This document shows, in pieces, positions 50,140 through 61,077 of a stretch of DNA of 64,000 bases (its first letter is position 1; each line of letters starts with the position of its first letter). Under the pieces are notes generated by a model, which saw nothing but the letters and a program-made list of their open reading frames with translations, had not been told where the DNA came from and searched no databases. The translations under genes and the position numbers were made by a program. The stretch is from Cyanodermella asteris (lineage: Eukaryota; Ascomycota; Lecanoromycetes; Ostropales; Stictidaceae), in the NCBI GenBank assembly GCA_900618795.1, contig UYJD01000007.1, positions 721,702-785,701 of the forward strand. Direction: 5' to 3'.

Positions 50140-50162
50140 CTCCTCCTCCTCCTCCTCCTCTC
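50140..50162 (+). repeat. CTC trinucleotide microsatellite
   Basis: About seven perfect CTC/TCC units downstream of the fluoride exporter gene. Confidence 0.8.
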
Positions 50163-50264
50163 AGTTGACTGTGCGGCGGCGATGGGAAAGCAAAACTCCA
50201 ATTTGTTATTGACCAGCACAGTGGTTGCTGCACCTGAGGAGCGTCATGAGATTAAAGCACCTAT

Positions 50265-51689
50265 CTATACCTGACATTTCGCTGCCGCAAATCCATGTGT
50301 CCATCTCAAGCTCCCCATCACGATGACCGTGATTCCGAGCCCGACCAAAAGACTCACAAGGCCGTAGATGTAAGCATGTGCTCTTTTCAAGGACTTTAAT
50401 TCCGCTGCCCATGTACTGACAGTAGTAAGACAGCCACAGAGGCCATCTTGCAAGCCCTGTAATATTTGGCAACTGACAATGCCACCACCTATGATACCCC
50501 CCACAAGTGGCGCATGCTGTAGATCATAGAAGATCGTCTCCAGTAAGGTTCCGAGTATGTTGACACTGAACGTTCCCACGGGGAAGCTTGCGATCCGTGG
50601 ATTTAGCCACATACTGACATAGTACCGCGTGAGAGCGCCTACCGGTGCGAAGACTAGGGCAAAGATGGCTTGCCCACGCCAAGTCTCCCTTTCCCAGCCA
50701 TGATGGTCGTTTGCAGGTCCGTGAGGCCGGTCCGGTGGCCAGATAGACATCATGACTGCACCGAACCAGCATCCAAAGCCGAGAAATGAGAGTAGTGGAT
50801 CGGGCAGTCCCCGCATGACAACAAAGGGTATCGACGGGGTGAATCTTTCGGTAAAGATAGCAAAGTGAGCCCCACCAGAAAGCGCCGCTAGCGAAAGGCA
50901 CGGTGTGACGATTAGAGACGCCAGGAGTGCTAGAAACGAGAAGCCTCCATTGCGGGGAATCGGGTACGTCCGGCCTTGGTGTGCCACCGAATTGGCGAGG
51001 TTGAGGAACACATCGCGCTGGAATGACGAGAAGGACGTGAAAGAGCCGCAAAAGCCGGTTGCAAGACCGATGAACAATGGTATCGTCTTTTTGACGGACG
51101 AATGTCGCTTCTTCTCAGCCGTGGGATCCACGTGTTCCGGCTTCTCAAATTTGCTCTTTGGGTTCTTTGGATGTCCCCATTCATGGCGGAATAGCATACG
51201 GTCTTCAGACAAGTAGCCCATAATGAAGCTGCCGCCGACGTTGGCCCACACCAAACCTTGAGACACCGGCGCTTGGGGATACGAGTTCAGCGCTTGCAAA
51301 CCAAGCCGTGCAAGTGTCCCGAGAATCGAAAATAGGATCAGGTGCCCAATTGTGAAGATTCTGGTCGTCGACTCGGATATCTGGTACGTTTCATCTTTTG
51401 CGTCGTTGGAAAGAGCGCCCTGTCGACTTGCGTGCCTTGCACCAAGGCTGAAGAGGCGTGCCTTTCCTCTATGACTGCGGAGCGGAGAGCGCCTTCGATC
51501 CTTTGCATCATTTGTTTTCGCTGCAGCCGGCACTGTGGGCTGATTCTGGGATTCACGTATCGGCTCCAGGAAATCTGGCTGATAAGAAACCTGCTGCGAA
51601 ACGTTTTGTACCGGTGCGGGGGCAGTAACTTCACTCAGCCCAACAGCCGGCGTCTCTTCGTCTTGTGGACGAATCTTCATGATAGCCAT
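50265..51689 (-). CDS. FEX: Fluoride export protein (Fluc/CrcB family)
   Basis: Single exon, 474 residues. A disordered basic N-terminus of about 110 residues precedes two homologous CrcB domains in one chain, as in fungal FEX proteins. Each domain has four predicted membrane segments. Signature motifs: GTLARLGL and GFCGSFTSFSSFQRD in the first, GALTRYYVS and GLCGCLTTVSTW in the second, with the Phe/Ser/Thr pore residues preserved in the first. The protein is a plasma-membrane fluoride channel that protects against fluoride entering as HF at low pH. The first Met (MAIMKIRPQ) follows upstream stops, and the length is normal. Confidence 0.94.
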   Translation of the reverse strand: MAIMKIRPQDEETPAVGLSEVTAPAPVQNVSQQVSYQPDFLEPIRESQNQPTVPAAAKTNDAKDRRRSPLRSHRGKARLFSLGARHASRQGALSNDAKDETYQISESTTRIFTIGHLILFSILGTLARLGLQALNSYPQAPVSQGLVWANVGGSFIMGYLSEDRMLFRHEWGHPKNPKSKFEKPEHVDPTAEKKRHSSVKKTIPLFIGLATGFCGSFTSFSSFQRDVFLNLANSVAHQGRTYPIPRNGGFSFLALLASLIVTPCLSLAALSGGAHFAIFTERFTPSIPFVVMRGLPDPLLSFLGFGCWFGAVMMSIWPPDRPHGPANDHHGWERETWRGQAIFALVFAPVGALTRYYVSMWLNPRIASFPVGTFSVNILGTLLETIFYDLQHAPLVGGIIGGGIVSCQILQGLQDGLCGCLTTVSTWAAELKSLKRAHAYIYGLVSLLVGLGITVIVMGSLRWTHGFAAAKCQV

Positions 51690-52220
51690 GACCTGGTTCT
51701 GGACAAAACTGTCGCGAAAGGTTCGAGTTTAGTATTAGTAGATGGTAGACAGACGTGCAGAACCCAGCCGCGTGGCAACGCGAGGAATGCGTGCTTGACT
51801 ATTTCGGACCAGCTCGGTTCGTCATTGCAAGGGATGCAGGCCTGGACGTGTGCGGTGCTTCAACGCCTGCGTATATAAACGTCCAGATCCGGACGCCATT
51901 TCATGGTGGCTGGACGATGAAAGCGTCGTGGAATCTGGGTTTCTTGGCTGACATGGCTGTCAACAACACAGTTGGATGATTTTCGGTACGAGAGGTCAAA
52001 ACTACGTAGTTACCTTACTTCTGCAGCCTGCTGCCTTCTCGACCATCATCAACATTCAATCATGTTGGACATCTCTAAGCTGCTGATGAAATCACTACCA
52101 TGTCAACGCATGCCACAGAACATGTCTTTAGCTACGTGAGCATCCTTGGCGAACCAAGTGCTGAGATCCCAAAAGGCCCCCTTTCGTGTTAGCGCGCCCG
52201 CGCTGTCTACCCACCGAGGA
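51690..52220. other. Promoter side of the fluoride exporter gene
   Basis: 530 bp. The + frame 51755-51979 overlaps nothing but has no family. Nothing else is seen. Confidence 0.4.
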
Positions 52221-52380
52221 CAAGGCGGGCTGACACAAATCTTGACGAAGACAATTAGCAGCCTATTTACCCAAGTAGGTCTATCAACACTATCAAACGT
52301 ACCTAGAACACTGCTCACAGAATTGGCGCTCGAAGGAGGGCGAAAAGTACATGCGTAACGACTTCTGTCAGCCCGCCTTG
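52221..52380. mobile_element. Inverted-repeat (MITE-like) element, copy C
   Basis: 160 bp, shorter than the other copies but with the best-preserved ends: 15 bases, CAAGGCGGGCTGACA, are identical in inverted orientation at both ends. The interior keeps only one 12-bp-like unit (TTTACCCAAGTAGG). The flanks are AGGA and AGAG, so a target duplication is not clear. No ORF. Confidence 0.75.
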
Positions 52381-52608
52381 AGAGCCGTTCCTCCTTGTGA
52401 AGACCGCTCTCTGTCCGCCGTCGGTTCTGGCTTCACGAATGTTCAATTTCCAACAAGATACGTAGACGTTGAACGTTGAGCCGCCATGCCGCGCTTTGTC
52501 CAACACCAGCGTTTTGCTTGCTTGATCCGCCAAAACGACCTCACCTCGATGGAGTTTGCTGTTCAATTGCCATCTGAACGGCACTTCGCGACGGCGCAAA
52601 CCAGCTCA

Positions 52609-52893
52609 CTAGACATGCAGATAGCACGAATGTTTTAGAGGGTTCGGGTTCCAGTCCATGTACTGGCGGCAAGTGAGAGTGTTGGCAGGATCCACTTCCT
52701 TCTTGATGCGCATCAACCTTTCGTAGTTTTCCGTCCCCCAAACGCTCTCTGCCAGATTTGGCTCATACATACCTCCCTCATCCTGGTACACACCCTTGGG
52801 AATGATGGCCCGCAAGCCATCCAGCGAACAGGTTGTAGCATTGTATACGCCAGATGCACTGCCATATCCCCCAAAAGTGGGGTCGCTCGGCGG
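52609..52893 (-). pseudogene. 3' remnant of a BBE-type FAD-linked oxidase gene
   Basis: The frame reads PSDPTFGGYGSASGVYNATT and ends ENYERLMRIKKEVDPANTLTCRQYMDWN, followed by 15 further residues. This is the C-terminal berberine-bridge (BBE) domain of FAD/FMN-dependent oxidases (PF08031 type). The FAD-binding PCMH domain that should precede it is absent: the frame meets a stop at 52896. In another frame, upstream sequence (52972-52889) encodes a signal-peptide-like stretch (MNQFLCLTVSVLSLVPGHLTA), as if the middle of a secreted oxidase had been deleted. It is therefore a gene remnant, possibly linked to the nearby element copy C. Confidence 0.65.
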
Positions 52894-52972
52894 TCAGGTG
52901 GCCTGGAACCAGCGATAGCACTGAGACTGTCAGGCATAGAAATTGATTCATAATAGCAGGCTGAGTGGCCAT

Positions 52973-53625
52973 AGTAGTCTTGATATGAACAGTGGAAATC
53001 CGCCTGCAATACATAGTATATAGGAATAATTCGGCTACACGGTTTGAACTTAGCTCTGTGATAGTCGGTGCAGCCCAAGGGGGACGATATACGGAAACTC
53101 TCTCTCGAGTCTTGACTCAGGACGCTCGAGCTTCGTTGGCTTCACTGCAGCCTCGGCGGTTCTCTGCATATATGGTTTCATTTATTTGTTAAAGCGGAGG
53201 TAAACTAGCCGTAACTAGACACCTGTCGATATTTCGTCCCTCGGTCTGAAACGCATACTGTGTAGTCACCTACACAAGTTGAAGGGTGCGCCCTTCCCAG
53301 ATCGAGGGCGTTCACACCAGCAATATCATTGTCAACGACATACCAGTCTCTCTTCACTGACAGCCAGGTAATGAACCTGTGTACTTACCTCCGTAGGGAC
53401 AATGAACGGTATTATTCAAGGACTTGCGTGCCCGTAGGAATAGGTTGATGATCAAGTGTATCGGTCGCGGTCCAATGGTCCACACGCTCTCGCCGCTCTT
53501 GCGCGCAGGAGTCGATTCCGAATTCCTGTGGCTCAATAATCGAGCTCAATTTGGCTAACACTTTGACAGTTCTTCCGGTCACTCGTTTAGACAGCCAGCT
53601 TCCGCGTCTCCGACTCTCCGGTCAT
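52973..53625. other. Intergenic upstream of IMP1
   Basis: About 650 bp. CTAACACTTTGACAG at 53556-53570 has the form of an intron branch and acceptor, so an upstream IMP1 leader exon may lie here. A candidate ATG at 53475 opens a short frame that ends at 53558. Nothing else is seen. Confidence 0.4.
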
Positions 53626-54180
53626 ATGATGGTGTTCGGCTGGAGACATGCTCACGCTTTCTTGACCAACGGCCAACAGTCACGCTACTTCGCGCGACTA
53701 TTCGGCGGTGTCCAGGTCGCATGCGCATTCCACCTTTTTTCCGAGTACGTCGGCAGCTGCACCCAGACTGCAGGGCCATCGATGCTCCCTACACTCAACA
53801 ATGAGGGCGATTTCGTGTGGATCAACAAATGGCATCGACGAGGCCGGGGAGTCGAGGTTGGGGACGTCGTGTCGTTCCGCCATCCCTTGTTCCTCGGCGA
53901 GCGCGCATCGAAAAGAGTTATTGGAATGCCCGGAGACTACGTTATGCGCAACAGCCCAGATTCGAAAAGCGACATGATGATCCAAGTGCCCGAGGGCCAC
54001 TGTTGGGTTGCTGGGGATAACTTGCCTTGGTCGAGGGACTCAAGGGACTACGGCCCGATACCACTGGCACTGATACGAGGGAAGGTCACCTGGAGAATTT
54101 GGCCTTTGAAGGAGATAAAGAAGTTGGACAATCCGATGGAGGCAGTAGCAGATGACAAAGGATTTTTACAAAATTGTTGA
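53626..54180 (+). CDS. IMP1: Mitochondrial inner membrane protease subunit 1
   Basis: 184 residues from the ATG at 53626. It is a type I signal peptidase (S26) with catalytic Ser52 in GPSMLPTL and Lys96 in SKRVIGMPGD, plus GDNLPWSRDSRDYGPIP. A hydrophobic stretch (GGVQVACAFHLFSEYVG) anchors it in the inner membrane, facing the intermembrane space, where it removes sorting signals from imported proteins. The frame stays open about 50 codons upstream without an ATG. An intron acceptor at 53568-53570 suggests the true start may lie on an upstream exon, so the N-terminus is uncertain. Confidence 0.88.
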   Translation: MMVFGWRHAHAFLTNGQQSRYFARLFGGVQVACAFHLFSEYVGSCTQTAGPSMLPTLNNEGDFVWINKWHRRGRGVEVGDVVSFRHPLFLGERASKRVIGMPGDYVMRNSPDSKSDMMIQVPEGHCWVAGDNLPWSRDSRDYGPIPLALIRGKVTWRIWPLKEIKKLDNPMEAVADDKGFLQNC

Positions 54181-55122
54181 AGGGCTCTGCCGCGTCTAGT
54201 TCTTCCTACCTGACTCGTGCATATGGGATGCCTCGCAAAGTCGCATGTGTCTGGCGTCATTACATTCCACGTTTTTTTGTCCTCGTATGCGCCACTGCCG
54301 AGCTGCTCTTGACAAACAAGACAGCTCAGCCAACCGCTATTGGTGCTACCCGGACCGCGCTTGACGGCGGGTGCGAGTGGGTCGGATATGTTGTGAGACA
54401 GAGACACTGAGCACCATGCTCGCTACCGCTTCCAAGCTCATTGGTAAAGCAGAACGTCGAGTGTCGTCTGACGGCAAGTACGCACCATTCACAGATTTTG
54501 AAAGTGCCAATGAAGGAAATTCTTTTCAGCGAAATCCGAGGCGACGCAATATCGTGGCACAATACCAAGGCTAAAACCATAATTCCCTGGTGCTTCACGC
54601 GTACCATTCTTGCTTGAAGTGCAGCGCCAACGCCGGAAGTACGGAGAGGGATTATATCGGCCGAGCTAGCTGTATTAGCACTCATGTATGGACACCAAGG
54701 GGATGGGGAGGAGAACCAAACTAGGACCATGCTTGTATTGGCTCTGTCTCGTGCCCTTTGTAATATGACGATGCAGTATGAGCATCAGATATCGACGACT
54801 AGACTGGAGCCTGGGCGGACACAAAGATCGACATGTGTAAATACGAGAAAGCGTACCAAGCCGCTCACCGTAGAGAGAGCAGATATCAGGACAAGGTCCA
54901 CGATGACAATTGACATTGGGGGCTCAGGTTGCCAGATGTACCTATCACAGGAATGGCATCAAGGTCCTTGAGCTCGAGTGACGAACGCGGTTCGAGATTC
55001 TTGGCGTGCAGCGATCTCCCCAAGGTATAATTTGCGCCGAAATTCCGCCACGACTTTTTGCCAATTTACCTCTTGTGAGAGCTCTTGGTCTTCGCCAGCC
55101 GCCATTACAGGTACTTCTGAAA
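54181..55122. other. Intergenic
   Basis: 942 bp between two + strand genes for mitochondrial proteins. The long minus frame 54730-54326 has no domain. No RNA gene is seen. Confidence 0.45.
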
Positions 55123-55968
55123 ATGCAGCGGTGTAGCCATTCACTGAGCACAGCTTCTGCGCTGCGCAGTATCTTTTTCCCAACCAGCAATCAGACATGC
55201 ATTTCCACATTCCTGGCACCGAGCTACGCAACCGATATGCCGCAACATCGGCCCCTGTACCAACAATCGCGCACTCAATCATCGTACAGAGGTAGCCCAT
55301 ATCCTCAGAGCCAATCATCTACCAGCCGAGCCCCCAGCGCCTACGGTCAGAACTCACGTCGCACGCCTCCGTCGGCAGGACAGATCGATGCTGCTCTCCG
55401 CAAATACGGAGCTCAAGGAGACCGGCGCCCGAAAGATGAGGAAATTCAGTCAGACAGGATCTTGCTTCTGGGCGATCAAGGCGCAAGTCCGCCGAAACAT
55501 GCCTATGTCAGGGACGTACTACGGCGAATGGATCGCGAGGCCCAGTTCCTTGTCCAGGTTGGCCTCGAGGGTGGAGGGGATGCGCAGCAAGACAGCGAGG
55601 GCGGACGCCTTCCGGTTTGCAAGATATTGGACAGGAAGGAGTACTTCCTCCAAGAGCAGGGAAGAAACAAGAAAAGCGGCAGTGGTGGCGCCAAAAAGCC
55701 CAAAGAGCTCGAACTCAGCTGGGGTGTCGATGCGAACGATCTGAACCATCGCCTAGGAATAGTCGAGGGCTTTCTAGCTGAAGGCAGGAAGGTTGAAATA
55801 TTCCTGGCACCCAAGCGGAGGGGCAAGGCCGTATCGGAAGAGGATGCTCGAGAGCTGGTCAAGCACATCAAGGAGCGTCTGCTAAAGGGTACGGCGGTGA
55901 AGGAATTCAAAGAGATGGAAGGGGTGGTCGGAAAGACTTTGAAGATGTTTTTTGAAGGGAAAGCCTAG
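55123..55968 (+). CDS. Mitochondrial translation initiation factor IF-3
   Basis: Single exon, 281 residues from the ATG at 55123; the frame extends upstream but only with non-ATG starts. The N-terminus is Arg/Ser-rich and presequence-like (MQRCSHSLSTASALRSIFF), followed by a disordered Ser/Gln-rich linker. The IF3 N-domain is weak (EIQSDRILLLGDQGASP, then the helix VRDVLRRMDREAQFLVQVG). The C-domain KELELSWGVDANDLNHRLGI and FLAEGRKVEIFLAPKRRG is clear. It would bind the small mitoribosomal subunit and help start-codon selection. Mitochondrial IF3s are highly divergent, so recognition depends on the C-domain. Confidence 0.85.
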   Translation: MQRCSHSLSTASALRSIFFPTSNQTCISTFLAPSYATDMPQHRPLYQQSRTQSSYRGSPYPQSQSSTSRAPSAYGQNSRRTPPSAGQIDAALRKYGAQGDRRPKDEEIQSDRILLLGDQGASPPKHAYVRDVLRRMDREAQFLVQVGLEGGGDAQQDSEGGRLPVCKILDRKEYFLQEQGRNKKSGSGGAKKPKELELSWGVDANDLNHRLGIVEGFLAEGRKVEIFLAPKRRGKAVSEEDARELVKHIKERLLKGTAVKEFKEMEGVVGKTLKMFFEGKA

Positions 55969-56887
55969 GAGGTTGGGCCGATCGACGTATTTTCGAGCGT
56001 TCAAGCATGGCGTTGGGGGCAACCAATTGTATTATATATTACCAGGCGGGGAATGCATTGGCTTTGGAATTGGCCTGTATGAAGGGCGCACCTGTGTACA
56101 TTAAATCCACCCTACTCCAATGATGGACAATACATGATCTGAGCAGCAAGCTCTAATTGTGAGCGAGATCAAACTGATCGTGCAACTGCCTGACAATTTA
56201 GTCTGTTCACCGAGCTTATCAATGTTTCTCCACCAACGAAGCATGACATGACCAAGCGAGCCGTTGAAGGCTCGTGATAATAAAACTCGAAGCCATGTGC
56301 GTGCTGGCGAGCGACCTTGGACAGCCTCCTGTTCTTGGGCCAAATTCCACGAACCATACGCCCGGTTACTGATGCACGGGGCTCGCCTTGATCGCCACAA
56401 AGTCTCGACAAGACAGATAGACGGGCATCACAAATCTCGAATGTTGCCTCAATCGTGAGCTAGTCTGTTTTATAAATACACAGCTTTGGGTGTCAGCCGA
56501 AAGATGAGTCCTTAATGATGTTATTCTGAGAACAAACAGGAGTGATGCTCCGCGCGCGTTAAAGTATATTCCGCCTGTTTTTGCAGGCCTAGTGCGGCTC
56601 AAGGCTTATCGTTGTGAGCAACTGCGGCCTCAGCCTGAACAGCGCCTCGGAATGCTCCGACCTGCGTCTACGCATCGACACATCCGCCTTGTTTCTCTGT
56701 GCTAGGGCGAGTGTCTGAAGCAGCTGGCTTTCGTTTTGTGCTGCTGCGACAACTATACTCCTTGGATATGGACGACCGGTAGCTTGCGCGTTGGTCGACT
56801 CTCGTCCCAGAACGTGGCCCGGACAGCCGACAGTTGTCTCGACTTGTCATCAAGCCGTTTGGCGACAGGGGCTGCTCGTAAGCATCC
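55969..56887. other. Intergenic upstream of the SOG2-like gene
   Basis: 919 bp with no supportable gene; it presumably includes the promoter and leader of the next gene. Confidence 0.45.
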
Positions 56888-59800
56888 ATGGCTGGCAGCG
56901 ATTCCCACTACGACGATGAATGGGAGGATGACACCAGTGCCGACTTTTATGATGGCCTGGCAGCCTCTTCGAACAACTTCTACCCTGGGTGCGCCCCGTC
57001 CATTCCCTTTCTCTTGTCCCCAGGCATCTCACTGACATGTCTTTGGACTACAGGCCATCAAAAAGGGGACAGGAGGATGCGTTGCAAGATGAAGAGCCGG
57101 TTGTCATGTCTTCAAGGGTTGATGGACCTCGAGACATGTGGGGTCAGGAGATAATCGCGCTGGTGAACAATACGGTCGAGACGACGAGGAAAGCGTTACA
57201 GAACTCGTTGGCGAGTAGCGGACTGACCGGAGATGCGGCATCGCAAACGAAGCTCACAATCCAGCTCAAATCGCAAGGTTTGAGCTACTTCCCCGCAGAA
57301 GCCGTTGAACTCCTCAAGCCTGACGTTGAGCGACTTGTCCTTGCCCACAACACGATCCCCAGCATACCCAGCAACTTTGGTGAGCTTCAGGGCTTGACCT
57401 TTCTCAATGTCCGCGCAAACAAATTGAGGGAATTTCCGAATGCTTTCTTAAAGCTGTCTAGATTGCAGATGTTGGACATCAGTCGGAATGATCTCCTGAA
57501 GATACCCGATCAGATTGAGCAAATGAAGGGCCTCAAGGTGCTATCTGCTAGCTGGAACAAGTTGGAAACGGTCCCAAACACACTTGGATCACTCCAGGCA
57601 CTCAAGATTCTGAAGATCGACAACAACCCGTTGAATATGTCGCTGAGGCGGGTAATTGATTCGGCGGGCGGGTTCGGGTCTGGCGGCTCTCATCCGCCAC
57701 AGCAGACGGAGCATGAGCTGAATTTGACAATACAGATCAAGGAGTATCTTCGAAAAGAGCTGTCCTCACAAGAATCTGGGGACTCCAGTGAAGGTCCTCT
57801 CGAGACACCACGACCACTTCGCCGAAACAACAGCTTGCGATTTCCCGTCGCGGTACCTGGCCTGAGCGGCTCCGAGTCAACACCGGATCTCTCTTCTCCC
57901 TCCTCGCAACGTACTTTTGGGTCTGCGAAATCGCACCAGAGAGTTATCTCAGGGGCTAGTGGGCCAATCTTCGGTTCTGGAAGACCAGGAGTCGCCAATC
58001 TGCTCATCAACGATCGCAACCGCAGCAATAGCGAAGGCATTCTCCAGAGCTCGAACGGGCCCAAGAGACTTGCTTTGCCAACTAAACAAGCCCAAGAGCT
58101 TTCCGACAGCCAAGCAAATCGCAACAGTCTTCATTTTCGAGGCGTTAGCCATGGCTCCGCGCTCAAAGATCGACCACCGACGGGACGAGCGGGAGCACGC
58201 AACCATATAGCGAACTGTGCTAGCACACCTGACAGCGGCTATGGTCCCGTCGATGGCCATCAGTTCCGACGACTTTCGAGCTTGCCTGAAGCAGAGCTGC
58301 CAGACATACCAGGCTATCCCGCCAGTGGCGTTCAAGCATGTAAAGGCCTCCTGTACTCGCTCCACCAGATTCATGTTTATATCGGGACACAACCAAATAT
58401 TGTTCGACAAGGAACACCTAAAAGATCAAGCCTCGAGCGCGTTTACTACAATGCAACCACACACCTCCAAGCGCTGGACGAATCGCTGTTTGCAATGCAC
58501 GCCGCCGCCGAAGAAGATGATCATATCCGCGATAATGCAATCAGGGCGACACGCGAAGCTGGAAAGGCCTGCATAGTGGCCTACACACAGGTTCTGGATC
58601 TCATATCCCGGGGCGCAGATATTTATGTTGCTCAGACCGATCCGAGATTTGTCCGAACCTTCCTGCACATGCTGTACGCAAGCATCGTTGAGGCCATCAA
58701 TTCGGCAGCAAATTTGAGGAAGATGATACACGATAGTAGCACAAAGAGAGTACAGCCGAACCCCGCTGTTGCGAGAGAGCGAGTTCCGAAATTGACAGTA
58801 CGTCAGACGACTCCAATCAAGGAAAGGCCCAAGAACATATCGACCCGTCTCCGGAGTGATACCTTCAACCGACCCTCAAGGGGCTTGAAGGGGTCGTCAA
58901 ATCCATACTCCGCAGTCCCACTATACCTCAATAATGGCCGCAGTCGTTCAAACAGCCGTGGCGTACTTGGCGGCCCCCCTTCCTCGACAAGCTCTGTCAC
59001 TGGCACGCCTGGCTCTGTTGAATCATTCTTCATGCCACAAAGTCCAGGCTTGCCGACTCCCGCACAAGACTACAATCCTGTCGCCACAGCTGACTTCAAC
59101 AACCAGGACCTCGCCTTTGAAGCAGTGTTCCATGCATTCATTAGTGCGGTGCATCCAGGCATGGTTGCATTGCCTGTTGTCTATTCGGCTTTCAGGGGAT
59201 ATCACCAAAAATGCATCGAAAGCAAAGCTCCAAAACGTTCAGCTGATATTTGGTCACGTCTCGGATACGGCGCTCGCAACTGTCATGAGGCTTGCGAATC
59301 CTTACGTGCGCGCCTCGCTGCTGTGAAACTGAAGGACCATGAGGTACGACGATCGCCCGAATTCTGGGGCTTTTGTACCAGATATATCAACACCTTCATT
59401 CGCTTAATGGACGATGTCAAAGCTGCGCGTGGTACGGTCACAATAGAACAGCAAGTTCTGAGAACTCTCAAGCCGGTGCACTTGGCGGTGAAGGCGGCCG
59501 TCAACGCATTGCAGGCTAGTCCATGGGGACATTTCCTCCAGGGATCGCCTTCAGTTTCGCAATCCCGGACGGACTCGCATACAGGCTCGCCAGCCCATTC
59601 CAGAGCACACAGTAAGGACACACTGCCTACTGCTCATTCCGCTTCCGGGAATGGTGCGAGCAGCAATAGCATGCGCGCTGCAGGACTTGGCGTGAGCAAT
59701 GTGCCTACATTCAATGGCAACCTGAGCGCAAGGGGGCGAGGAGACTCTGAGACCAGCCTTTCTCCTTATGCCATGGGCCTGCCACAAACACCGCTTTCAG

Positions 59801-59973
59801 CAGCGCTCGGGCCTGCAGCACAAGCTACAGTTCCGTCCAACCACATGGGCTCCACAACATCGGTCCCTGGTACTCCACCGAAAACAAGCTTCGATACCAG
59901 TTTCCGCGGCGATGTCTTTGAGCGCGCTGATACGCTGCTCCGCAGTCATAGTGTTATTGGCCACCGGCGTTAG
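56888..59973 (+). CDS. SOG2: SOG2-like leucine-rich-repeat protein of the RAM network
   Basis: Two exons, 56888-56988 and 57054-59973 (intron 56989-57053, 65 nt, phase 2), giving 1006 residues. The acidic N-terminus MAGSDSHYDDEWEDD leads into about five leucine-rich repeats (residues ~105-220: LERLVLAHNTIPSIP type, then LTFLNVRANKLREFP, LQMLDISRNDLLKIP, LKVLSASWNKLETVP). A long Ser-rich linker and the SOG2 domain (LLYSLHQIHVYIG..., ~470-830) follow. In yeast Sog2 binds Kic1 and Hym1 in the RAM (NDR kinase) pathway, controlling polarised growth and septation. The many Ser-Pro sites in the linker suggest phosphorylation. The family call is firm. Confidence 0.92.
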
Positions 59974-60498
59974 GAGAGCTGGGAAGAGACCTGGCTTGCT
60001 GCCCTCAGGGTTTCCTCGCCGCGGAGATGACTCTCCGAGAGCAACTCACGTATTTTTGTCTTACAGGCCGCGGCTATGGTACGACAATGCGTCAAGATGG
60101 GCGTCTTTCAATTGTCACATTTTGCGTTGCATGATTGATGGTGTTACGGCAATACCGGCTAGTTTTGATTTGGCATGTAGGGAATCAGTGGGTCTGGCAA
60201 ATAGCAAGGTTTCAGGTGACATGGATTCAGGACTTACGGTGGTTCGTGTTTACTTTATTAACAATCCTGGAATGTATTATTAAGAGCATGGCAAGAGCCA
60301 TACCATAAATCAATCTGACAGCGACGTCAACCGCCAACAGCAGGAGCATTCTCCTCCTGAGCGTACTCAAGAGAGATCAATCCATTTTGCATTGGCGCAA
60401 CCATGTTCAGATTCGGGCTGCAGGTCATGCGGAAGTGCCATCCATGAAGCTCAGGTCTGATATGTAGACGTTATGACCTCGGCAGTTCAGGCGTAGTC
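59974..60498. other. 3' flank of the SOG2-like gene
   Basis: About 525 bp up to element copy F. The + frame 59768-60283 is a shadow of the gene. Nothing else is seen. Confidence 0.45.
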
Positions 60499-60718
60499 CA
60501 AGGCAGGTAATTTAAAGTCATTGTGCAAGTATCGTCATGTCTACTCGCGCCATTACTTCCGGGTCCCCCTCGATAGATGTTATTATAGGGACCTGTAGAA
60601 CTCAGTGCTAGCGTATCTCACAAGGTACCATTCTTTGTAAGTCGTTGAGTCGTTACTGAAGGACGCCTTGAGGTGTTCTCATCCGTACCTGCGCGATGAC
60701 CTCTAATAACCCGCCATC
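60499..60718. mobile_element. Inverted-repeat (MITE-like) element, copy F
   Basis: 220 bp. The left end is CAAGGCAGGTAATTTAAAGT and the right end, reverse-complemented, is GATGGCGGGTTATTAGAGGT. AGTC flanks both sides, a likely 4-bp target duplication. Internal 12-bp units are largely eroded, making this one of the older copies. Confidence 0.6.
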
Positions 60719-61077
60719 AGTCTCGTACCCGTGAAGAAGTGGTTAAAGCGCCATGCGCCATCTACATCCCATGCCATAGTTTCCTCGCAGTACCATCTGA
60801 GCCTGTTACAAAGTTGCTCGCACAGAATGACCCGGAACCGAAACCAATCTTCGCCACGACTTCTGCGCACCTTTTTTGAAACTTGGCCCCTTTCGAAAGA
60901 TCTACACGGCATAATCAAAGACCTTACGGCTCCGCGAGAGGATGTCATTCACTCCCTTGAAATGATATTACAATTCACTGGTTCCTGATTCGCAGCCACA
61001 CGGCCTTCTTGTATACATCTCTCTCCAGCACTTCGAAGCATATGGCCTGTCGAGCTCTCTGATCCAGTACTTATGTC
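60719..61077. other. Intergenic
   Basis: 359 bp between copy F and the dehydrogenase stop. No gene is seen; overlapping small ORFs on both strands lack a family. Confidence 0.4.
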
